Source: Alcaligenes ammonioxydans
GTDB taxonomy: Bacteria; Pseudomonadota; Gammaproteobacteria; Burkholderiales; Burkholderiaceae_B
Assembly: GCF_019343455.1 (NCBI RefSeq)
Contig: NZ_CP049362.1
Span: 1,550,001-1,614,000, forward strand
Reading direction: 5' to 3'
DNA length: 64,000 nucleotides
The translations under genes and the position numbers were made by a program. The stretch's first letter is position 1, and each line of letters starts with the position of its first letter. Positions 46,408 through 57,605 of the stretch are shown one piece after another. Under the pieces are notes generated by a model. That model did not search any database and had not been told where the DNA came from. It saw nothing but the letters and a program-made list of their open reading frames with translations.

Positions 46408-46631
46408 ATGCGCTTGAGCGATCAGGGTGCGACTGTCTTTTCCCATAACGGTTTTCGCCCTGTCATGTCGCGCCTCTTCTTGACCCGGTTTTGACGGGTT
46501 GATGGACGGTTGCGGGAAAGATTCGTAGGTACAAGCCGAGGTGAGCAAAGTTGTTTGCCGTAACGGTCTGATGGTGCCTGGACTCCTAAGCTACAGATTT
46601 GGCTTGGGGGCGATATGGCAGGACAGAACGC

Positions 46632-49097
46632 ATGATAGGGCGGGCATGTCTGGCTGCCTTTGTGGCTGCTGCAACATTTACCCATTTTCTGGCACCGTCT
46701 TATTTAGGGTATTCAGTCTGGTGCTGGCTGGGTGCAGCGCTGCTGTGCCTGGTGCTAGTCCCACGGTTTCCCGTGAGCTATGTCCTGGTGTTTGCCTTCT
46801 TGGGGGCCGGCTACAGCGTTTGGCACATACAGGATCGACTCAGCCAGTCTGTCCTTGAGGAAGATACCAATAAAGTCAGTCGTGTCGAGTTGGAAATCCT
46901 TTCTTTAGTGCAGGCAGGACCCAGCCACAGGCAGTTTCAAGCACGGGTTTTGCGCTCCCAGCCGCCGGGTTTGCCAGAGCATATCCTGGTGCGCTGGAAT
47001 GCAGCCCAACGGTACTCTTTGTATCGAGAGCCCCCTGACCATCACTTCCCGGAACTGATGCCTGGCCAGCGTTGGCGGATGTCTCTCTTAGTTCGACCCC
47101 CGCAAGGAGCACGTAACCCCCACGGTTTCGATGCAGAGCGTCATGCCATCACTCAAGGCTGGCGGGCTGTTGGCAGTGTGCGGGGTCAGCCGCAACTCCT
47201 GGCTTTTGATCCGGCTGATTCCTGGCATACGTGGACTGAGCGCGTGCGTCATCATCTTCGCAAGCTCTTGCTGCCTTATGTGCAGGAGCGGCGCTGGGGC
47301 GGGGTGATGTTGGCGTTGTCCTTGGGGGATCAAGCCAGCATCGCTGCGCCGGACTGGCTGATTTTCAATCGCAGCGGGCTGACTCATTTAGTGTCCATCA
47401 GTGGCACGCACGTTACCTTTCTGGCTGTGCTTCTAGCCGGTCTGGTGTCCTGGTGCTGGCGACGTGTCCGCTGGGGACGCTGGGTACTGGCTGAGCAGAT
47501 TCCGGCTCAGCTCGCTGCTACCTGGGTAGGGATTGCGGGGGCGGGGGTGTATTGCCTTATAGCAGGCTGGGGGGTGCCAGCCCAACGTACGTTCTTGATG
47601 TTGCTGGTGGTGGGCCTGTGTCGTGTCCGGGGTTTGCATTTGGGCGCGGGCCGAACCTTGCTGCTTGCGGCATGGGTCGTGGTGTTGCACGACCCCTGGG
47701 CGGGGCTGACGACCGGGTTTTATTTGTCCTTTGGGGCTGTATCGGTTCTGTTCGCTTTTGCTCAGCTCATGGGACGGGTGCCGCCAGCTGGGGCGTGGTG
47801 GCAGCGTTGGGGACGCAGAATGGGGTTTGCCGCCTGGCTGCAGATTCTGATTACCCTGGCCTTGTTGCCCGCCGTGGCTCCCTTGTTCCACGAGGTATCT
47901 CTGGCTTCCTTGCCCGCCAATGCGTACGCCATCACCTTGATCGGTTCGATTGTCACGCCCTTGGTGCTGCTGTTATTGATCCTGGTCGCACTCCAGGCAC
48001 CGTCGGCCTGGTGTGAGTCCCTCGCTTATCTCGCTCATGCCGCGCTGGACTTCACGATGCAGCCCACGGTATGGCTGGCTGAGCGCCACCTGGCGAGCGT
48101 TCCGGTGCCTGCGCAACACTGGGCCTGGACTGTGCTGGCTTTGCTGGGGGTCTTGCTTCTGCTCTTGCCCCGAGGGTTTGTGTCCCGCTTGAGCGGCTTG
48201 TCGCTGTTGATCCCCGCTATGGCGATTCGCCCCTCTTTACTTCAGGAAGGGGACTGGGATTTATTTGCGCTGGATGTCGGCCAGGGCAGTGCCGTAGTCT
48301 TGCGTACCCGCAGTCAGGTATTGGTATTTGACGTGGGAAACCGTTATGGCCCTGATTCGGACGAGGGCAAACGCAGCATCGCCCCTTGGCTCAAAGCAGC
48401 AGGGATAGGGCAGATAGATACCTTGGTGCTGTCCCATGCCGATATGGATCATGTGGGCGGGACGCGCAGCGTCTTGCAGGCCGCCCCGGTCAGTCGGTCA
48501 TACAGTAGCTTTGATCTGGACCTGCATGTGAGTCGGGAGGAGCGCCTGTTGGGCGTCGCGACGGGCTCCACTCCGCGCCCAGAGCAGATCCGGCGTTGCG
48601 AACAGGATGTCAGTTGGGAAGTGGATGGCGTGCGTTTTCGCTTCTGGTGGCCGCCGGCTGAGCCGAGCAGTGACAAGGCTGCCTCCGGTCGCGAGGAGGA
48701 CAAGAATGCCGTCAGCTGCGTGCTGGAGGTTCAAGGTGCCCGACACAGCGCCTTGCTGTTAGGCGATGCCGGTGTCGCGCAGGAGCAAGCCATTGTGGCG
48801 GCTGGCGTGGGGCCCATTGATGTGGTTGTGGTCGGCCACCATGGGTCCCGGACTTCCTCGGGGGCTCATTTTGTCAAACAGATGCAGGCGGGGCTGGCGA
48901 TTGCCCAACTGGGGTGGTGGAATCGTTTCGGCCACCCCCATGCCCTGGTGCAGGCTCGTTGGGAGCGATCAGGAGCTTTGTTTCTGCGTACCGATCAATG
49001 GGGGGCTTTGACGGTGGAGTCACGTCCGTCAGCCTTGTATTACTTTGGCGAGCGTGACCGCTACGCCCGCTACTGGCAATCGTCCCCACCGCCCTGA
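46632..49097 (+). CDS. comEC: ComEC/Rec2 DNA-uptake channel
   Basis: From ATG 46632 (AGGA eight bases before) the product is 821 residues. It has N-terminal membrane helices, a soluble OB-like region (about 60-200), and the Competence domain with many helices (about 215-500, starting around RSGLTHLVSISGTHVTFLAVLLAGL). The C-terminal metallo-beta-lactamase-like domain contains LDVGQGSAVVLRT, SHADMDHVGGTRS and HHGSRTSS. ComEC moves single-stranded DNA across the inner membrane in natural transformation. No other com genes are adjacent. The frame extends 11 codons upstream to 46599. Confidence 0.94.
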   Translation: MIGRACLAAFVAAATFTHFLAPSYLGYSVWCWLGAALLCLVLVPRFPVSYVLVFAFLGAGYSVWHIQDRLSQSVLEEDTNKVSRVELEILSLVQAGPSHRQFQARVLRSQPPGLPEHILVRWNAAQRYSLYREPPDHHFPELMPGQRWRMSLLVRPPQGARNPHGFDAERHAITQGWRAVGSVRGQPQLLAFDPADSWHTWTERVRHHLRKLLLPYVQERRWGGVMLALSLGDQASIAAPDWLIFNRSGLTHLVSISGTHVTFLAVLLAGLVSWCWRRVRWGRWVLAEQIPAQLAATWVGIAGAGVYCLIAGWGVPAQRTFLMLLVVGLCRVRGLHLGAGRTLLLAAWVVVLHDPWAGLTTGFYLSFGAVSVLFAFAQLMGRVPPAGAWWQRWGRRMGFAAWLQILITLALLPAVAPLFHEVSLASLPANAYAITLIGSIVTPLVLLLLILVALQAPSAWCESLAYLAHAALDFTMQPTVWLAERHLASVPVPAQHWAWTVLALLGVLLLLLPRGFVSRLSGLSLLIPAMAIRPSLLQEGDWDLFALDVGQGSAVVLRTRSQVLVFDVGNRYGPDSDEGKRSIAPWLKAAGIGQIDTLVLSHADMDHVGGTRSVLQAAPVSRSYSSFDLDLHVSREERLLGVATGSTPRPEQIRRCEQDVSWEVDGVRFRFWWPPAEPSSDKAASGREEDKNAVSCVLEVQGARHSALLLGDAGVAQEQAIVAAGVGPIDVVVVGHHGSRTSSGAHFVKQMQAGLAIAQLGWWNRFGHPHALVQARWERSGALFLRTDQWGALTVESRPSALYYFGERDRYARYWQSSPPP

Positions 49098-49178
49098 GCG
49101 GGGACATAAACGGCAGGGTAAAGCCGTCAGCCTGGGCTACAATAGCCCTTTATCTGTCAAATTCTTGTCCGAGCGTTC

Positions 49179-50114
49179 ATGACAACTGATCTACAGGAGC
49201 CGCGCCTCAATTGGGTTATGTGTGCCAGTGCAGCAGGCACGCATCGCATGGCGTACTGGGAGTGGGGCGATCCCCATAACGATCAGGTCCTGATGTGCGT
49301 ACACGGGCTGACGCGTACAGGCCGGGATTTTGACCTGCTGGCTCAGCGGCTGTCCAGCCGCTATCGCGTCATTGCTCCTGACGTGGTGGGACGAGGTCGC
49401 TCGGACTGGCTGATTGACCCCGCCGCCTATGCCATCCCGCAATACGTGGCTGACATGCTCGTGTTGATCGCCCGCGTGAAGCCGGCACGGCTGGATTGGG
49501 TCGGTACCTCCATGGGGGGCTTGATTGCGCTGGGCTTGCAAGGCGCGCAAGCCATGTCGGCCTTGCTGCGACCCACACGCCCCGGCCCAGGCTTGGCATC
49601 AGCGCCTTTGCAACTGCCTTTGGGGCGGGTGGTGCTCAACGATGTAGGGCCGGCGCTGAATCTGACAGGTCTGCAACGCATCAGCGAATACGTGGGCCAA
49701 GCCGTTCAGTTTGAGACTTTCGAGCAGGCGGTGGACTATGTGCGGTCTGTCTCGGCCTCGTTTGGGGAACACTCCGCCGAAGAATGGGCACAGATGTCCC
49801 GTTACGTGTTTGTGGAGCATGAAGGAAAGTGGCGTCGTCATTATGACTTGCGCTTGTCACAAGCCTTTGCCCAGCAGGCGGATGTGGACTTGGAAGCAGC
49901 GCAGGCTTTGCTCTGGGGGGCTTATGAGGGTTTGCCAGACAAGGTTCTGATTATGCGCGGCCAGGAGTCTGATCTGCTGAAACCAGAGGTGGCGCAGGAA
50001 ATGTTGCAGCGCAATCCGAATTCCCAACTGGTGACCATCCCCAAGGTGGGGCATGCGCCCATGCTGCGCAATGCCGAGCAGATCAACCACATCGATTACT
50101 TTCTTGCTGGATAG
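49179..50114 (+). CDS. Alpha/beta hydrolase (esterase/lipase type)
   Basis: The 311-residue cytoplasmic protein has the oxyanion block VHGLTRTGRDFDLLAQRL, the nucleophile elbow GTSMGGLIAL, an acidic residue in RGQESDLL and His in KVGHAPML. An extra Pro-rich loop (PTRPGPGLASAPLQLP) follows the nucleophile helix. This set is typical of carboxylesterases of the general hydrolase_1 family. Substrate unknown. The next gene starts six bases after its stop, so the two share an mRNA. Confidence 0.9.
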   Translation: MTTDLQEPRLNWVMCASAAGTHRMAYWEWGDPHNDQVLMCVHGLTRTGRDFDLLAQRLSSRYRVIAPDVVGRGRSDWLIDPAAYAIPQYVADMLVLIARVKPARLDWVGTSMGGLIALGLQGAQAMSALLRPTRPGPGLASAPLQLPLGRVVLNDVGPALNLTGLQRISEYVGQAVQFETFEQAVDYVRSVSASFGEHSAEEWAQMSRYVFVEHEGKWRRHYDLRLSQAFAQQADVDLEAAQALLWGAYEGLPDKVLIMRGQESDLLKPEVAQEMLQRNPNSQLVTIPKVGHAPMLRNAEQINHIDYFLAG

Positions 50115-50120
50115 CCCCTT

Positions 50121-50969
50121 ATGAGTGTTCAGGCCTGCCTGCCCGTTGATCTGCATTGCCATTCCATTTATTCAGATGGGGTGCTCAGCCCCGCAGAGCT
50201 TGCCGAGCGTGCGCATGCTAACGGTGTGAAGCTGTGGGCCCTGACAGATCATGACGAAATCGGTGGCCTCAAGCAGGCCCGGCACCATGCCGAGCGGTTG
50301 GGAATGGGGTTTGTTGACGGGGTGGAAATCTCCGTTACCTGGGCGAACAAAACCATCCATATTGTGGGTTTGGGTGTGAACCCGGACCACGAGCCGCTGC
50401 ACCAGGCCTTGCAGGACGTGCGTGCTGGCCGTGGACAGCGCGCCCGGCAAATGGGCGAGCGTCTGGCGGAGCTGGGGTTTCCTGACGCGTACGAAGGCGC
50501 AGTGCCCTTTGCAGCCAACCCGGAGTTGATCAGCCGAACGCACTTTGCGCGCTTTTTGGTGCAGCAAGGATATTGTGCCGATATGAACGAAGCCTTTCGT
50601 CGTTACCTGGCTGATGGTAAACCTGCTGCGGTCGAAACCGTGTGGGCCAGTCTGGAGGAAGCGGTAGGCTGGATACGCGAGTCGGGTGGTAAGGCCATTA
50701 TTGCTCACCCGGGACGTTATGAGCTGGACGACACCCGCAGTCATGCTTTGTATAGCCAGTTTCTGGAATTGGGGGGCGTTGGGATTGAAGTGTTGACGGG
50801 CAGTCACTCTGCTCAGGAATACAGTGTGTATACCCAGGTGGCGCGCAGTTATGGTTTTGAAGTGTCTTGCGGGTCGGATTTTCATGGCCCCCGTGAAGGG
50901 CGGATTGATTTGGGCGGTTTGCCGCCTTTGCCTTCGGGGTTGAAGCCTGTCTGGCATGAGTGGCTGTAG
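50121..50969 (+). CDS. PHP-domain phosphoesterase (3',5'-nucleoside bisphosphate phosphatase / RNase AM type)
   Basis: The 282-residue product has the PHP metal motifs VDLHCHSIYSDGVLSP, LTDHDEIGG, DGVEISVTWANKTIHIVGL, AIIAHPGRY and CGSDFHGP. This arrangement matches the TrpH/YciV (RnmA) group, which removes the 3' phosphate of 3',5'-nucleoside bisphosphates and trims RNA 5' ends. It is six bases after the hydrolase gene and 17 before greB, so these three probably form one unit. Confidence 0.92.
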   Translation: MSVQACLPVDLHCHSIYSDGVLSPAELAERAHANGVKLWALTDHDEIGGLKQARHHAERLGMGFVDGVEISVTWANKTIHIVGLGVNPDHEPLHQALQDVRAGRGQRARQMGERLAELGFPDAYEGAVPFAANPELISRTHFARFLVQQGYCADMNEAFRRYLADGKPAAVETVWASLEEAVGWIRESGGKAIIAHPGRYELDDTRSHALYSQFLELGGVGIEVLTGSHSAQEYSVYTQVARSYGFEVSCGSDFHGPREGRIDLGGLPPLPSGLKPVWHEWL

Positions 50970-50986
50970 CAGGAGCAATCAAAACG

Positions 50987-51580
50987 ATGAATAAAGCCTT
51001 TGTAAAAGAGTCCGATCAGGACGATGACGACGATCTGGACACGCCGGCTAGCGCGCTGCCTAGCGGCACCAAAAACTATATGACGGTTCTGGGCTATCGC
51101 CGTTTGCGCAGCGAATTGAGCCATCTAATGAACAAAGAACGCCCCGAAGTCGTACAGATCGTCTCCTGGGCCGCCTCCAATGGCGATCGTTCAGAAAACG
51201 GCGATTACCTGTACGGTAAGAAACGCCTGCGTGAAATTGACCGTCGCATCCGTTTTTTGACTAAACGTCTGGAAATTGCGGAAGTGGTCGACCCCGGCTT
51301 GCAGCCGAACCCGGATCAGGTGTTTTTTGGTGCAACTGTGGTGTACAGCGACAGCCAAGGTGAAGAGTTCACCATCACGATTGTGGGAGTGGACGAGGCC
51401 GAGCCTTTGCAAGGGCGTATCAGCTGGATTTCACCGGTTGCCCGTGCTCTGATTAAAGCGCGTGAAGGCGATACGGTTGTGTTGCGTACCCCGGCCGGCA
51501 AGGAAGAGCTGGATATTCTGAGCGTGTCCTACCCTGAACCTGCCCCCGCCCCGGATCTGGATGGAGACAGCCCGATTTGA
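50987..51580 (+). CDS. greB: Transcription elongation factor GreB
   Basis: From ATG 50987 the product is 197 residues. It has an N-terminal coiled coil with YMTVLGYRRLRSELSHLMNKERPEVV and NGDRSENGDYLYGKKRLREIDRRIRFL (the acidic tip and basic patch of Gre factors) and a C-terminal FKBP-like domain with VDEAEPLQGRISWISPVARALI. The GKKRLREIDRRIRFLTKR stretch marks GreB rather than GreA. It rescues backtracked RNA polymerase by stimulating transcript cleavage. An acidic extension of about 25 residues precedes the coiled coil. AGGAG lies 11 bases upstream. Confidence 0.95.
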   Translation: MNKAFVKESDQDDDDDLDTPASALPSGTKNYMTVLGYRRLRSELSHLMNKERPEVVQIVSWAASNGDRSENGDYLYGKKRLREIDRRIRFLTKRLEIAEVVDPGLQPNPDQVFFGATVVYSDSQGEEFTITIVGVDEAEPLQGRISWISPVARALIKAREGDTVVLRTPAGKEELDILSVSYPEPAPAPDLDGDSPI

Positions 51581-51810
51581 ATCCCGTGCCTGGCCCGTGC
51601 TGGAGATTGCGGGGCGCCAATCGCTCCGGTCCCTCAAGACGTCCTGTCGCGCTTGCCGGGGTGATCGTGTCTGCAACCCTGGTCGCGAGCCCGTTGTTGG
51701 ATCTGAATTTTCCTTTTTGTGCACGCCATTTAGTGATGTGACCTCTTGTGTCGCTTCCGGTTAAAATGGCGTGTTTTCTATTTCCCCCACTTTTTTGCCC
51801 CTCCCGTATC

Positions 51811-54800
51811 GTGAGCCAAATCCTGTACTTTCCCGGTTCGTCCGTGCTCTCCGCATTTCGTCGTGAGCGTTTGCTAGAGCGTATCGAGCAGCGTCAACTG
51901 CCAGTTGCCGACATTCTTGCCTTGCATGAATACTACGTCTGGACTGAAGAGTCTGGTCTGGATGCCAGTGCCCGTCAGCACCTGAGCGATCTGCTGGACG
52001 ATGGTCTGCCTGCGCTGGACCCGCAGCCGCCCAAGGGCGCTTTGGTGCTGCGCGTTGTACCTCGACTGGGCACCGTGTCGCCCTGGGCCAGTAAAGCGAC
52101 TGATATCGCCCACAACTGTGGTTTGCAGGCCGTCCGTCGTATTGAACGCGGTGTGCGCTACATCATTACTCCCAAGCGTGGATTGTTAGGCGCTAAAGAG
52201 CTGGATCAGGCGCAGCTGGAGCAACTGGCTGACTTGCTGCATGATCGCATGACCGAGACGGTAGTGGGTCTGGATTTTGACGGACAGGCCTTGTTTACCC
52301 AACTGGAGGGCAAGCCGATCCAGACCGTGGATATTCTGGGCGGTGGCGTGGCAACCTTGAAACAGGCCAACGAGCAAATGGGTCTGGCGCTGTCCGAAGA
52401 TGAAATTGAATACCTGATGGAGGCCTTTACACGTCTGGGTCGTAACCCGCACGATGTGGAGCTGATGATGTTCGCCCAAGCCAATAGCGAACACTGCCGT
52501 CACAAGATTTTTAACGCACAGTGGGTAATTGACGGTCAAAGCCAGGGTAAGACCTTGTTTGGCATGATTCGTGAAACCCATGCTGCTCAGCCTGAAAACA
52601 CCGTGGTGGCTTATGCCGATAATGCCGCCATCATGACGGGCGGTCCAGCCACTCTGTTTCACGCCGGTATCAACGATCAGGCCAACGAGCCCGTGTATCA
52701 GCGTCACGAAGCGCTGGTTCACACGTTGATGAAGGTGGAAACGCACAACCATCCCACCGCGATTGCTCCATTTCCTGGCGCATCGACGGGTGCCGGTGGC
52801 GAGATTCGTGACGAAGGCGCAACCGGCCGTGGCTCCAAGCCCAAAGCGGGTTTGACCGGCTTTACCGTGTCCAATCTGTGCTTTCCTGAACAAATGGAAC
52901 CTTGGGAAAAAGACTCCCACGGTATTCCTGACCGTATCGCCAGCCCGCTGGACATCATGATTGAAGGCCCGATTGGTGGTGCTGCCTTCAATAACGAATT
53001 TGGTCGTCCCAATCTGCTGGGTTACTTCCGTACCTTTGAACAAACGGCTGGCGATCAGCGCTGGGGCTATCACAAGCCCATCATGATTGCCGGTGGTCTG
53101 GGCTCGATTGACGATCGCCTGACTCACAAAGATCCTCTGCCAGTGGGCGCCTTGCTGATTCAGCTGGGTGGTCCCGGCATGCGTATTGGTATGGGTGGTG
53201 GCGCTGCGTCCAGTATGGGCGTGGGCGCCAACCGTGCTGAGCTGGATTTTGACTCCGTGCAGCGTGGCAACCCGGAAATGGAGCGTCGTGCCCAGGAAGT
53301 GATTGACCGCTGCTGGCAACAGGGCGAGAACAATCCCATTATTGCTATCCACGACGTGGGGGCGGGTGGTTTGTCCAATGCCTTCCCAGAGCTGGTCAAC
53401 GATGCCGAGCGTGGCGCCATTTTTGAACTGACGCGCGTTCCTTTGGAAGAATCGGGTCTGTCGCCCGCCGAAATCTGGTCCAACGAATCGCAGGAGCGGT
53501 ACGTCCTGGCTATTTTGCCCAAGGACTTGCCGCGTTTCGAGCGCATCGCTCAGCGCGAGCGTTGCCCCTTTGCCGTCGTGGGTGTGGCTACCGAAGAGCG
53601 CCAGTTGCGTGTGACGTTCGGTGAGGGTCTGCCTGGTGTGGACGACGTGCATACCCCCAAGAGCATCGAGGAGCGTCCTGTAGATGTGCCTATGGACGTG
53701 ATTCTGGGCAAGGCGCCACGTATGGAGCGTGACGTCAAACGTCTGCAAGGGGTGGCTGAGCCGCTGGACCTGACGGAAATCCCCTTGGTCGATGCCATGC
53801 ATCGGGTGCTGCGTCATCCCACCGTGGCCAACAAGACTTTCCTGATCAGCATTGGTGACCGTAGCGTGGGTGGCTTGTGCAGTCGCGATCAGATGGTTGG
53901 CCCATGGCAAGTGCCCGTGGCTGACTGCGCCGTAACCTTGGCTGACTTTGAAGGTGTGCGTGGCGAAGCCATGTCCATGGGCGAGCGTAGCCCTAGCGCC
54001 ATGATCGACGCTGCTGCCTCCGGCCGTATGGCCGTGGCTGAAGCCCTGACCAACCTGGTCGCCAGCGATGTGCGTGACCTGAAAGACGTCAAGCTGTCTG
54101 CCAACTGGATGGCGGCGTGCGGTGTAGACGGCCAGGATGCTGCCTTGTTTGACACGGTTCAGGCCGTCAGCCAGTGGTGCCAAAGCCTGGGTCTGTCCAT
54201 CCCGGTGGGCAAGGACTCGCTGTCCATGCGCACCAGCTGGGAGCAGGACGGCGAATCCCGTCAGGTGATTTCTCCGGTTTCTCTGGTTGTGACTGCGTTT
54301 GCCCAAGTGGCCGATGTGCGTCGCACGCTCACCCCTCAATTGCAAACCAAAGCGGGTGATACTGCCTTGATCCTGATTGACCTGGGGCAGGGCAAGCAGC
54401 GCATGGGCGCCTCCGTTCTGGCTCATGCCTTCAATCAGGTCGGACAGTCCGTCCCCGATATGCAGGATGCCCAGGCCATGCTGTCGTTTGTGAAGGTGAT
54501 CCGTCAGTTGGCCGATCAGGATCTGATCCTGGCCTACCACGATCGATCCGATGGCGGTCTGGCTGCCACCGTGGCTGAAATGGCGTTTGCCGGGCATACC
54601 GGCGTGTCCGTGAATCTGGACATGTTGACTATTGACCCACACGCCGCGGACTGGGGGGATTACAAGATCCGCGCCGAGCAAGTTGCCGTACAGCGGGATG
54701 AACTTACCTTGCGCGCTCTGTTCAATGAAGAGGCCGGTGCTGTGATTCAAGTACCGCTGGCCCAGCGCGACCGGGTTATGCAAACTCTGCGTGAGGCAGG

Positions 54801-55872
54801 CTTGTCGGCTCACTCCCACGTCATTGGGGGTCTGAATAAAAACGATCAGATCGAGTTCTACCGTGATGGCGCCTGCATTTATCAGGCACCTCGGGTTGAG
54901 CTGGCCCAACAGTGGAGCGAAGTCAGCCGCCGTATCATGGAGCGGCGTGATAATCCCGCTTGCGCCCAGGCTGAATTCGAACGCTGGCAGGATGTGGAAG
55001 ATCCCGGTATCAGCCCGCGTGTTCTGTTCAATCCGCAGGAAGACATTGCCGCTCCTTTCATCGCTACCGGTAAGCGCCCCCGCGTTGCCATCTTGCGCGA
55101 ACAGGGTTGCAACAGCCAGGTCGAAATGGCCTGGGCCTTTGACACAGCCGGGTTCGAGGCCGTGGACGTACACATGACCGACTTGCTGTCGGGCCGCGCA
55201 TCGCTCGAAGGCATGCAGGGCATGGTGGCTGTAGGTGGCTTCAGTTATGGGGACGTGCTGGGCGCAGGTGAAGGCTGGGCCAAAACCATTCGTTTCAACA
55301 GTCAGTTGTCCGATCAGTTCGCGGCGTTCTTTGGACGTAGCGATACCTTTGGTTTGGGTATTTGTAATGGTTGTCAGATGATGGCCGCCTTGGCTCCCAT
55401 GATCCCAGGCGCAGAATTCTGGCCGCGCTTTACCCGTAACCAGTCGGAAAAATACGAAGCGCGTTTCTCCAGTGTGGAAATTGCTGCGTCGCCGTCCCTG
55501 TTTTTCAAGGGCATGGAAGGCACCCGCTTGCCGGTTGCCGTGGCTCATGGTGAAGGCTTTGCCAACTTCCAGCGTCAGGGCGATGCATCCAAGGTAGCGG
55601 CTGCAGTTCATTTTGTGGATCACCGCGGTCAGCGCACCGAGCAATACCCGCTGAACCCCAACGGCAGCCCTTACGGTTTGACGGGTGTAACCACGGCAGA
55701 TGGCCGCTTCACCATCATGATGCCTCACCCGGAACGTGTGACGCGCAACGTCATGATGTCCTGGACGCCAGAGCAGTGGGGCGCCGCCGATCAGGGTGCT
55801 GATCAAATGGCAAATGGTGGATTTACTCCCTGGATGCGGATGTTTCGCAACGCTCGGGTCTGGATTGCGTAA
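51811..55872 (+). CDS. purL: Phosphoribosylformylglycinamidine synthase (PurL, large type)
   Basis: From GTG 51811 the protein is 1353 residues, the size of single-chain PurL. It has an N-terminal PurS-like part (about 1-140), two AIRS-type ATP-binding halves ([10 protein letters not shown], then [20 protein letters not shown], and [14 protein letters not shown]), and a C-terminal class I glutaminase with nucleophile Cys in [12 protein letters not shown] and His/Glu in PHPERV. It converts FGAR to FGAM with glutamine and ATP in purine synthesis. Homologues start at SQILYFPG, which fixes GTG over the in-frame codons further upstream. No strong ribosome-binding site is seen. Confidence 0.97.
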   Translation: MSQILYFPGSSVLSAFRRERLLERIEQRQLPVADILALHEYYVWTEESGLDASARQHLSDLLDDGLPALDPQPPKGALVLRVVPRLGTVSPWASKATDIAHNCGLQAVRRIERGVRYIITPKRGLLGAKELDQAQLEQLADLLHDRMTETVVGLDFDGQALFTQLEGKPIQTVDILGGGVATLKQANEQMGLALSEDEIEYLMEAFTRLGRNPHDVELMMFAQANSEHCRHKIFNAQWVIDGQSQGKTLFGMIRETHAAQPENTVVAYADNAAIMTGGPATLFHAGINDQANEPVYQRHEALVHTLMKVETHNHPTAIAPFPGASTGAGGEIRDEGATGRGSKPKAGLTGFTVSNLCFPEQMEPWEKDSHGIPDRIASPLDIMIEGPIGGAAFNNEFGRPNLLGYFRTFEQTAGDQRWGYHKPIMIAGGLGSIDDRLTHKDPLPVGALLIQLGGPGMRIGMGGGAASSMGVGANRAELDFDSVQRGNPEMERRAQEVIDRCWQQGENNPIIAIHDVGAGGLSNAFPELVNDAERGAIFELTRVPLEESGLSPAEIWSNESQERYVLAILPKDLPRFERIAQRERCPFAVVGVATEERQLRVTFGEGLPGVDDVHTPKSIEERPVDVPMDVILGKAPRMERDVKRLQGVAEPLDLTEIPLVDAMHRVLRHPTVANKTFLISIGDRSVGGLCSRDQMVGPWQVPVADCAVTLADFEGVRGEAMSMGERSPSAMIDAAASGRMAVAEALTNLVASDVRDLKDVKLSANWMAACGVDGQDAALFDTVQAVSQWCQSLGLSIPVGKDSLSMRTSWEQDGESRQVISPVSLVVTAFAQVADVRRTLTPQLQTKAGDTALILIDLGQGKQRMGASVLAHAFNQVGQSVPDMQDAQAMLSFVKVIRQLADQDLILAYHDRSDGGLAATVAEMAFAGHTGVSVNLDMLTIDPHAADWGDYKIRAEQVAVQRDELTLRALFNEEAGAVIQVPLAQRDRVMQTLREAGLSAHSHVIGGLNKNDQIEFYRDGACIYQAPRVELAQQWSEVSRRIMERRDNPACAQAEFERWQDVEDPGISPRVLFNPQEDIAAPFIATGKRPRVAILREQGCNSQVEMAWAFDTAGFEAVDVHMTDLLSGRASLEGMQGMVAVGGFSYGDVLGAGEGWAKTIRFNSQLSDQFAAFFGRSDTFGLGICNGCQMMAALAPMIPGAEFWPRFTRNQSEKYEARFSSVEIAASPSLFFKGMEGTRLPVAVAHGEGFANFQRQGDASKVAAAVHFVDHRGQRTEQYPLNPNGSPYGLTGVTTADGRFTIMMPHPERVTRNVMMSWTPEQWGAADQGADQMANGGFTPWMRMFRNARVWIA

Positions 55873-55883
55873 TTGCTTACGCG

Positions 55884-55889
55884 TATAAT
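55884..55889 (+). promoter_or_regulatory. -10 element (TATAAT) of guaB
   Basis: TATAAT lies in the 43-base gap between purL and guaB, 27 bases before the guaB ATG. No good -35 was found at 17 bases, so strength is uncertain. Confidence 0.45.
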
Positions 55890-55915
55890 CGATTTTTGGA
55901 CGGAGTTATAAAAGC

Positions 55916-57376
55916 ATGCGTCTCATCAAGAAAGCACTGACCTTCGACGATGTGTTGTTGGTTCCCGCTTACTCCGAGGTTCTGCCTCGCGATACATCCT
56001 TGCTCACCCGCTTTACGCGGGACATCACCCTGAATATCCCGCTGGTTTCGGCTGCCATGGACACGGTCACCGAAGCGCGTCTGGCTATTGCCATGGCACA
56101 GGAAGGCGGTATCGGGATCATCCACAAGAACCTGACGGCAGATGCTCAAGCACGTGAAGTTGCACGTGTGAAGCGTCACGAGTTCGGTATCGTGATTGAT
56201 CCGGTTACGGTTACGCCCACCATGAAGGTGCGCGATGCCATCAACCTGCAGCGTCAACACGGTATTTCCGGTCTGCCTGTGGTGGAAGCCGGCAAGCTGG
56301 TGGGTATTGTTACCAACCGCGATCTGCGCTTTGAAGACCGCCTGGATCTTCCTTTGCGGGATGTCATGACGCCTCAAGAGCGTCTGATCACCATGCACGA
56401 AGGTGCCACGCTGGACGAAGCCCAGGCCCTGATGCACCGCCATCGCCTGGAGCGGGTGCTGATCGTGAACGATCAGTTCCAGCTGCGTGGTCTGGCAACG
56501 GTTAAGGATATTGTCAAAAACACCGAGCACCCCCTGGCCAGCAAAGACAGCCACGGTCAGCTGCGCGTTGGCGCTGCAGTTGGTGTAGGTGACGGTACTG
56601 AAGAACGTGTCGAGAAACTGGCCGCAGCCGGTGTGGACGTGGTGGTGGTGGACACTGCCCACGGTCACTCCCGTGGTGTTATCGAGCGCGTTCGCTGGGT
56701 CAAGAAGAATTTCCCGCGCATTCAGGTCATTGGCGGCAATATTGCCACGGCGGAAGCGGCCCGTGCGCTGGTCGAAGCGGGTGCAGATTGCGTCAAGGTC
56801 GGGATCGGCCCAGGCTCTATTTGCACGACGCGTATCGTGGCGGGTGTGGGTGTGCCGCAAATTACCGCGATTGCGGATGTCGCCAAGGCCTTGGAAGGTA
56901 CGGGCGTGCCGCTGATTGCTGACGGTGGTATCCGCTTCTCGGGCGATGTGTCCAAGGCCCTGGCTGCGGGTGCGTCTGCCTGCATGATGGGTGGCATGTT
57001 TGCCGGTACCGAGGAGTCTCCTGGTGAAGTAGTGCTGTTCCAGGGCCGTTCGTACAAGTCCTACCGTGGTATGGGTAGCTTGGGCGCCATGGTTGATGGT
57101 TCAGCGGACCGCTATTTCCAGGACCCTTCCAATAACGCAGACAAGCTGGTCCCAGAAGGTATTGAAGGCCGTGTGCCCTACAAGGGCAGTGTCATCGCCA
57201 TTATTTACCAATTGGTGGGCGGCATTCGTGCTTCCATGGGCTACTGCGGTTGCAAATCCATCGAGGAATTGCATGCCAAGGCCGAGTTCGTGGAAATTAC
57301 GGCTGCGGGTGTACGTGAGTCTCATGTGCACGATGTGCAGATCACCAAAGAGGCGCCAAACTACCGCGCCGACTGA
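55916..57376 (+). CDS. guaB: Inosine-5'-monophosphate dehydrogenase
   Basis: The 486-residue TIM-barrel enzyme has [17 protein letters not shown] at the start, two CBS domains inserted at about 95-205, the catalytic Cys in [20 protein letters not shown], and the flap motif region around [11 protein letters not shown]. It oxidises IMP to XMP with NAD, the first committed step to GMP; guaA downstream does the second. GGAG is ten bases before the ATG. Confidence 0.98.
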   Translation: MRLIKKALTFDDVLLVPAYSEVLPRDTSLLTRFTRDITLNIPLVSAAMDTVTEARLAIAMAQEGGIGIIHKNLTADAQAREVARVKRHEFGIVIDPVTVTPTMKVRDAINLQRQHGISGLPVVEAGKLVGIVTNRDLRFEDRLDLPLRDVMTPQERLITMHEGATLDEAQALMHRHRLERVLIVNDQFQLRGLATVKDIVKNTEHPLASKDSHGQLRVGAAVGVGDGTEERVEKLAAAGVDVVVVDTAHGHSRGVIERVRWVKKNFPRIQVIGGNIATAEAARALVEAGADCVKVGIGPGSICTTRIVAGVGVPQITAIADVAKALEGTGVPLIADGGIRFSGDVSKALAAGASACMMGGMFAGTEESPGEVVLFQGRSYKSYRGMGSLGAMVDGSADRYFQDPSNNADKLVPEGIEGRVPYKGSVIAIIYQLVGGIRASMGYCGCKSIEELHAKAEFVEITAAGVRESHVHDVQITKEAPNYRAD

Positions 57377-57399
57377 TCGTAGTCAGTCTCTTGCATGCC

Positions 57400-57434
57400 A
57401 AAAAACGCCAACCTGTGGGTTGGCGTTTTTTTTT
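57400..57434 (+). terminator. Intrinsic terminator of guaB
   Basis: A perfect 14-bp stem (57400-57413 with 57418-57431) around TGTG ends in nine T. Confidence 0.95.
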
Positions 57435-57605
57435 GCCATGCCGCTTTCCTGTCTGACCGTAGTGGGCGGCCGCCTGTATGGATCAGGATGGGAACGTGGC
57501 GGGCGAGGTTTTTCGCTGCATGGAGGCCTTCCTCTGCGGATGGCACGGGCAAATGCGTCTTTGCGAACTTTATCGACCTGATGTCCCGGCGTTCCCGCAG
57601 GCTGA

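Noticed and set aside
52186..55806. A 1206-codon open frame on the minus strand opposite purL
   Set aside because: It is a shadow of the codon bias of purL: it runs antisense to a certain gene and shows no domain and an unnatural His/Gln-rich composition.
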